A DNA stretch of 64,000 bases from positions 30,001 through 94,000 of the forward strand of contig JAOPHQ010000920.1 in NCBI GenBank assembly GCA_030340625.1, read 5' to 3'. This document shows positions 58,825 through 64,000 of this stretch, in pieces (position 1 is the first letter of the stretch; every line of letters begins with the position of its first letter). The notes beneath the pieces are model-generated. The model did no database searches. It was not told the origin of the DNA and saw only the letters and a program-made list of their open reading frames with translations. The stretch comes from Merluccius polli. Lineage: Eukaryota > Chordata > Actinopteri > Gadiformes > Merlucciidae. Made by a program: the position numbers and the translations under genes.

Positions 58825-59707
58825 GTACATCAGTAGCCATCTTTAAAAACAGATTGAAAACCTGTCTTTATTCAACAGTTGAACTTTATTATTATTCAAC
58901 TGTTGAACTGTGTGTGTGTGTGTGTGCGTGTGTGCATGTGTCCATGTATGTATGTGGTGAAGATGTCGTAGTTATGATTGTTTACTTGCACTTGCACTGC
59001 TTCAGTTGATTCCTAATTGATTTTTATATAACTGTTTTTACTGTAACTATTGCTGCGTTCCAGGCGACCCGTAACTCGTGATTTCACGACTTCATACTCA
59101 CGACTCACGACTTGTTAGCGTTCCAGGCAAGTCACGACTAACAAAGTCGTCATAAACAAACAAACAATCCTGCGGCTCTGTTTTGACGGTGTCCGCGCCA
59201 GCAAGCCAGATCTGCTCACAGGTGCAATGACTTTTATGGAAACCTCACTTCACTTACACAGCAGAGCTTGGATTTAACGTTAGCTTGACGATTGATAGCT
59301 GATAGCGATTGAATAAACATAAACATACACTTTAGTACTCCACACTCGTATGTGCTTTGCTTTTGATTACAATGTGCGGAATTACGTTACGTTGCCTATT
59401 CATGTCTATCTATGTATATTTTCTCATCGTTGGTAACCGGTGTGGTGCAGAGTATCAGGGGAGGCCATTGTTGTTTACGTTCGTGACGTCAAAAAACGAA
59501 CTGGGAGTACATCGATCACACACGAGTTCACGGGTCGTGAGTTACGAGTTTGACTGCCGTTCCAGAGCACTTTCACGGGTAGGAGGTCGTGAAGTCACGA
59601 GTTACGGGTTGCCTGGAACGCACCATATGTATACCTCTTGTGATGCACATTGAGTCTGCCTTGTGCATGAAATGCGCTTTATAAATAAAATTGAATTTCA
59701 TTGAATT
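58825..59707 (+). mobile_element. LINE 3' end (L2/Rex-like), split by an insertion
   Basis: Near 58838-58890 the plus strand reads VAIFKNRLKTCLYST, which resembles the last residues of fish LINE polyproteins (FKSRLKTYLF type). Non-coding DNA follows to 59051, resumes at 59625 with 'cctcttgtgatgcacattga' and ends 'gctttataaataaaattgaa', a standard LINE tail. The middle is interrupted by the inverted-repeat element at 59052-59624. A GT tract at about 58911-58935 and a 13-bp stem (ttcaacagttgaa with its inverse) at about 58870-58910 lie inside. Confidence 0.7.
59052..59624. mobile_element. 573-bp MITE with long terminal inverted repeats
   Basis: The left end is 'tgcgttccaggcgacccgta' then actcgtgatttcacgac. 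The right end is the inverse with two changes over about 37 bases ('gtcgtgaagtcacgagttac' then gggttgcctggaacgca). Subterminal DNA repeats cacgactt/aagtcgtg words. The element has no transposase frame. It interrupts the LINE tail, so it is younger than that LINE copy. The superfamily and target duplication were not resolved: the flanks read ctatt on the left and atatg on the right. Confidence 0.85.
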
Positions 59708-59944
59708 GTCATATACTGTATACGTGATAACATTTATCAGTAATTATGTTGTAGCTCTCGGAGCCAAAAACAACGTTGCATTAATGCGATATATACATAG
59801 TTAGCTAGAGATTGAAAGCAGTATTTAATAGTAGCTATACAAAATCTAAAAAAATCTAAAATGCAAATAAGTGGTGAGGTATAAGTAGTAAAGACCTTTA
59901 GCATTACCAAAATTAAGAAATTAAGTCAAATAAAAGACAGAAAA
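59708..59944. other. AT-rich unique DNA
   Basis: No gene or repeat is recognised. It is ordinary AT-rich sequence between the LINE tail and the AAT array. Confidence 0.5.
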
Positions 59945-59950
59945 ATAGAA

Positions 59951-59991
<41 letters not shown>

Positions 59992-60130
59992 CAATAAATA
60001 CAAAATAAAAATTAAAAAAAATCTTTAAAAAAATTAAATAATAATAATAATAATAATAAAAATTAATAAAAAATAAATAAAAAATAATAAAACATAATAA
60101 AAAAATAATAATAATACTAATAATACTAAT
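59945..60130. repeat. (AAT)n and A-rich low-complexity tract
   Basis: AATAATAAT repeats alternate with ATAAA-rich DNA for about 185 bp. The minus-strand Phe/Ile/Tyr-rich open frame (59921-60337) is its translation. Confidence 0.9.
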
Positions 60131-60821
60131 AATGACCACCCCCAACAGCGGCCTTCGAGTCAATGCTGATGACGTGGGTGCGCGGGATCGGGAAGGGTCA
60201 GCAAAATGCGCCCATGGCTTTGATAAACGTCCCCCCCCCCCCCCGCCGCCTCTCCCCCCCACTCCCCCTGTGGTTTGTCTGCATGATTTAGTGAACGCTT
60301 TACTAGCCTCCAACAGGTGAGACAATCCCCTCCCCACCCCCCCGCCCCCCGCCTACCTCCACCGCAACCATCACTGCCAACCGCATCCCTGCAGAGATAC
60401 ATTAACACTTTTGACAAGCGAAGCAGTCCAGAGGGGAGGGGGAGGGTGGAGGGGGGAGGGTGAGGGGTGAGGAGGAAGGAGGTGATGGAGAGGATGCTTC
60501 CCGCATGGATAAAAGAGGCGAGACGCCGTGGGCACGGGAGGCAGAGAGAGAGGAGAGGAGGAGAGGGGAAGTTATGGTGATAGAAAAGGAGAACTAAAAT
60601 GGTAAGAGGGGGTGCGCCATAATGGAGAACAAACAAGGGAGACGCCTTCGACGGCGAGTATTAATTGATGTGTCTCTCTCTCGACGGCGAGAGAGAGGGG
60701 GGGACGATGCGTCATCCCGGCTCCGTCACGTGGTGCTCTGATTGGATGACAGGTGGTGACGCACGCGCGTGCACCGCCGTACAACAACAGGGCAAATTAG
60801 TCATGATCTGCCGTCTCTTCA

Positions 60822-60852
<31 letters not shown>

Positions 60853-61493
60853 GTCTGCTCTGCTCTCGCCACATACTGGCACGCTCTCCGCCATGTTTAC
60901 CATGGAAACTATCTTCCTGGGCGCCGTGTGTGCCGCGTGGGATTTTTGCATCGTTGTTATTCGCCAAAATGTACAGTAAACTTGAGGCGACGCTCCCGTC
61001 CAAACAAAACAGCGACACGTTCGTTTGGATGGGTCGCCATGTTAGTCAAGCGGTTTGGTTTTTCCCGCTTTATTACCGCATTTGCATCAGTGGGAAGATG
61101 CTGGGAAGATGCGAGAACTTGCCAATGGTGTTTGTTATTTATGGCTTACATGGACACATGGACAGCGCTCTACGCAAACACACACAGGAGGCGCCAGATG
61201 GAGCAATTACTGGCAGCGTCCTTGATTGTTTCGTTTCTAATTTTACACATTTCTATTGGAAAAACAAAACAAAACAAGGGTTAGGGTTAAGGGTTATATC
61301 AGAATGAACTCATTTCTTATCGTCTATCGCAGCTCATGATCAAAATGTAAAGGGAAGCTTTGAGCGGCGCTGACCAACATGCAGATGATGTCATTGACGT
61401 GTAGTCAGGACAAGGATCAGAGAAGACAGTGAAGTCTGTTGCCCCCCCCACTCATGCAATAGTCTGCATTTTTCTCTCTCCGTCTCCCTCTCT

Positions 61494-61544
<51 letters not shown>

Positions 61545-62040
61545 TCCTCACTCTCTCCCTCACTCTGTTTCATTGTGATGAATGTGTTTATTTACCATGC
61601 TCTCCCATACAGTCATCCTCCCCTCAATCTCCATCTAACTGTCTTCATTTCTCTCTCTCTCGATCTCTCACCATCTACCATCTCTCCCTCTCTCTCTCAC
61701 TCTCTCTCATCCTATTTATCATTATAATGTGTGTGTTTAACGCTGATATGAAATTCTTGCCACATTTCCAACCAAACCCAAAGGCATCTGTGATGGGGGG
61801 GCGGAGGAGGTGAGGACCCGACGCCACAGAAAAAAAACTGTTAAGCAGATTTACGTGCATGGTTAGTGGTTAAAGGAGACGGCGGAAAGGGAGAGAGAGA
61901 GAGAGAGAGAGAGAAATTATAACATGTTCCCAGACTGCCTGCAAGGGGCCTGAGCATGAGACAGCTGCTTTGCATCTTTCTTTTTCTTTTTTTTTTGTTG
62001 CACTCGCTGAATTAATAGTTTATAATGCGAAAATCAAATG
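60131..62040. other. non-coding DNA with poly(C) and CT tracts
   Basis: No gene is recognised. It includes C-runs at 60231-60244 and 60824-60852 (29 C), a purine/G-rich stretch at 60430-60490, CT tracts at 61473-61560 and 61650-61710, and GA at 61886-61914. Short splice-like sites around 60340-60420 (minus) and 60316 (plus) were examined and not accepted as exons. Confidence 0.5.
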
Positions 62041-62672
62041 TTCCCGACCCCCTGGGGCCCTTTAGGACACCCCCCTGCCTCCCTCCCGAGCGGGCCCTTT
62101 AGGACACCCCCCCCCCCGCCGTCCCTCCCGACCCCCTAGGGGCCTTTAGGACACCCCCCCGCCTCCCTCCCGACCCCCTGGGGCCCTTTAGGACACCCCC
62201 CCTGCCTCCCTCCCGAGCGGGCCCCTTTAGGACACCCCCCCCCCCCCCCCCCCCCCCGCCGTCCCTCCCGACCCCCCTGGGGCCCTTTAGGACACCCCCC
62301 TGTCCCCCTCCCGACAATCTGGGGCCCTTTAGGACACCCCCCTGCCTCCCTCCCGAGCGGGCCCCCTTTAGGACAACCCCCCCCCCCCCCCCCCCCCCGC
62401 CGTCCCTCCCGACCCCTAGGGGCCTTTAGGACAACCCCCCCGCCTCCCTCCCGACCCCCTGGGGCCCTTTAGGACACCCTCCTGACCCCCTGGGGCCCTT
62501 AAGGACACCCCCCTGTCCCCCTCCCGACCCTCTGGGGCCCTTTAGGACACCCTCCTGACCCCCTGGGGCCCTTAAGGACCCCCCTGTCCCCCTCCTGACC
62601 CCCTGGGGCCCTTTAGGACACCCCCCTGTCCCCCTCCTGACCCCCTGGGGCCCTTTAGGACACCCCCCCCGC
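62041..62672. repeat. GC-rich minisatellite, about 42-bp unit
   Basis: About fifteen copies of a unit built on 'ccctggggccctttaggaca' then ccccc and a 'gcctccctcccga' spacer. Variants are gagcgggcccttta, cctaggggccttta and shortened forms, and two copies carry expanded C-runs of about 20. The array changes character at 62470, where the spacer is shortened to 'ccctcctgaccc'. It is not coding on either strand. Confidence 0.9.
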
Positions 62673-62805
62673 TTCCCTAACCGAAGGCTGCAAGCACCCC
62701 TTGAAGGGCAGAGATGGGAACAGGAGGATGGGCTCTGGGGCCGACGAAGGTAAAGTTAGAGGAAGAAGCCTTGCATGGCCCTTTATTTTAATTTTTTTAT
62801 ATTTA

Positions 62806-62904
62806 TATTATTCGTTATTAGAGACCAGCATAGCAAGTGGGAGAGACCCAACATCTTTAATTGTATTTGTCCATTGCTATGCTGGTCTCTAATAACGAAT
62901 AATA
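62806..62904. repeat. foldback sequence with perfect 31-bp stem
   Basis: Bases 62806-62836 (tattattcgttattagagac then cagcatagcaa) are the exact inverse of 62874-62904, around a 37-nt loop. After a single bulged base the loop side can pair for three more bases. The perfect stem suggests a recent inverted duplication or a small foldback element. As RNA from either strand it would form a strong hairpin of miRNA-precursor size, though miRNA stems usually contain mismatches. Confidence 0.9.
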
Positions 62905-63501
62905 GTAACTCCAGCATCTCAAGATAAGAGTTTCAAATAAAACTATTTGATAAGAATGTAAATAATGACACAATTACTGAAAAAAAATGAATGGAGTTGG
63001 GTATACAGGAGGGAAGAAACCGGAGCAAAAACAAGAAAGAGAAATCGAAATAAAGCAATACGACAGCAACAAAAGGGGGGGAGTGGTGTGCGACAGTCAA
63101 TTCAGGGGAAGGGTTTTATTAAAGAAGTATACACAGGATCCTAAATTGCATTGCCCTTTCTAATGGCCTCCCTCTCTCCCTCTCCTACCCCCTCCTTATC
63201 TAGCACCTAGCAAGTGTTGAAATAACACCTTTCCTGTAATCGCCCCCCCCCCCTCTAGTGAGCGATTACGTTGAGCCCGTTGCATTTGAAAATGACCTTT
63301 GGCGAAGTGTGTTAGTTGTAAGCAGACATCACAAGGCCGTACTATTAGCGGTGCGCTACTGTTAATCGTGAGTAATAAAACGGGCGAAAAGGGAAAAAAA
63401 AAAGAACAAGAAAGACAGAGAAGTACAATTCTTCAGGTACAAAGTGTACACCGTTTTTGTTGTTGTGGTTGTTGCTAACAACCGTTGTGAGATGCAAGGC
63501 C

Positions 63502-63539
<38 letters not shown>

Positions 63540-64000
63540 AGCTGGGAGACGGCCGGACGGGGGGGGTAAGGCTATGTTTATTTACCTGTGTAACTGCTTC
63601 ACTCAAGGGTAAAACTGCCCAGATCTACTGTCTGGGGCCGGCCGGCCGGTGCATTGGTAGGGCAAACACGCGCCGCGGCGGTGTGTGTACATCCGTTAAG
63701 AGGTATGTGTGTGTGTGTGTACCGTGTGTGGGAGTGTACTTGGGTGATCGCTCTTTATCTCTCTCCGTTTCCCTCTCTCTCTCTCTCTCTCTTTTACTCT
63801 CTTACCCTCTCTTCGCTGTGCCAGGTGTTGTATTCAGATCCATCCTTGAAAGCTGTCCTCTGTGTTGCCCTTGGCGCCTCTTTTTTTTTTCTTTCCCTTC
63901 CCTTTCTTTTATGAATTCATTTTTGATGAAATGATCTCCAGTGCCAAGGCGTGTGCGGGCCGGGCGCCACTGGGAGGCGGGACCACGTCCACGGGTGGGG
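62905..64000. other. non-coding DNA, right edge
   Basis: No gene is recognised up to the window edge. It includes C-runs at 63242-63252, (GT)n at 63504-63538 and a CT tract at 63773-63793. No SNARE-like exon is visible on the minus strand here. Confidence 0.5.

Noticed and set aside
60340..60420. Small minus-strand exon-like segment (acceptor ctctgcag, donor gtaggc)
   Set aside because: It would be about 32 nt with no SNARE or other homology and a weak donor. It cannot be linked in phase to the tsnare1 exons.

Overview
This window looks like repeat-rich, mostly non-coding DNA from a ray-finned (teleost, probably percomorph) fish. The evidence is vertebrate-style split exons with GT/AG splice sites, very dense dinucleotide microsatellites, fish-type LINE 3' tails, and short inverted-repeat transposons of kinds common in teleosts (a piggyBac-like one and an element starting CAGTGGTGAAAAGTAAC). 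There is no prokaryotic signature: no operons, no ribosome binding sites, no CRISPR array. Long open frames are almost all read-through of CA, GA or TCCACC repeats.

The one gene I can support is on the minus strand between 55564 and 44567. Three exons (55564-55492, 52334-52252, 44662-44567) join in phase with correct splice sites. They give the last 83 residues of a tail-anchored syntaxin-type Qa-SNARE: most of the SNARE helix with the central glutamine, a basic linker, one membrane span and a short tail ending in ARK. The best family match I recognise is t-SNARE domain-containing protein 1 (tsnare1). The upstream exons (N-terminal region, promoter) lie beyond the right edge or were not recognised. 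The two introns (7.6 kb and 3.2 kb) are unusually full of tandem repeats, including a roughly 1.8 kb TCCACC minisatellite with 133-bp and 244-bp higher-order units.

Left of the gene (1-43.8 kb) is its 3' flank: apparently intergenic DNA, or introns of genes not seen. It holds unique AT-rich, TAATTA-rich stretches that look like conserved non-coding elements, alternating with microsatellites and mobile-element relics. These include MITE-like elements at 150-340, 3366-3765, 4218-4716 and 40734-41350. A degraded LINE lies at 20480-22135, with a 91-bp foldback element nested in it, and a LINE 3' tail is at 38290-38613. A possible 69-nt plus-strand exon is at 27008-27076.

Right of the last recognised exon (55.6-64 kb) are a nearly perfect 181-bp tandem duplication of a LINE-like tail, a LINE 3' end split by a 573-bp inverted-repeat element, a 42-bp-class GC-rich minisatellite, and a perfect 31-bp-stem foldback at 62806-62904.

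No new multi-gene system is visible. The most interesting items are the SNARE gene embedded in tandem repeats, the nested insertions whose target duplications can be read directly, the foldback sequences, and the frequency of long poly(C)/poly(G) tracts.
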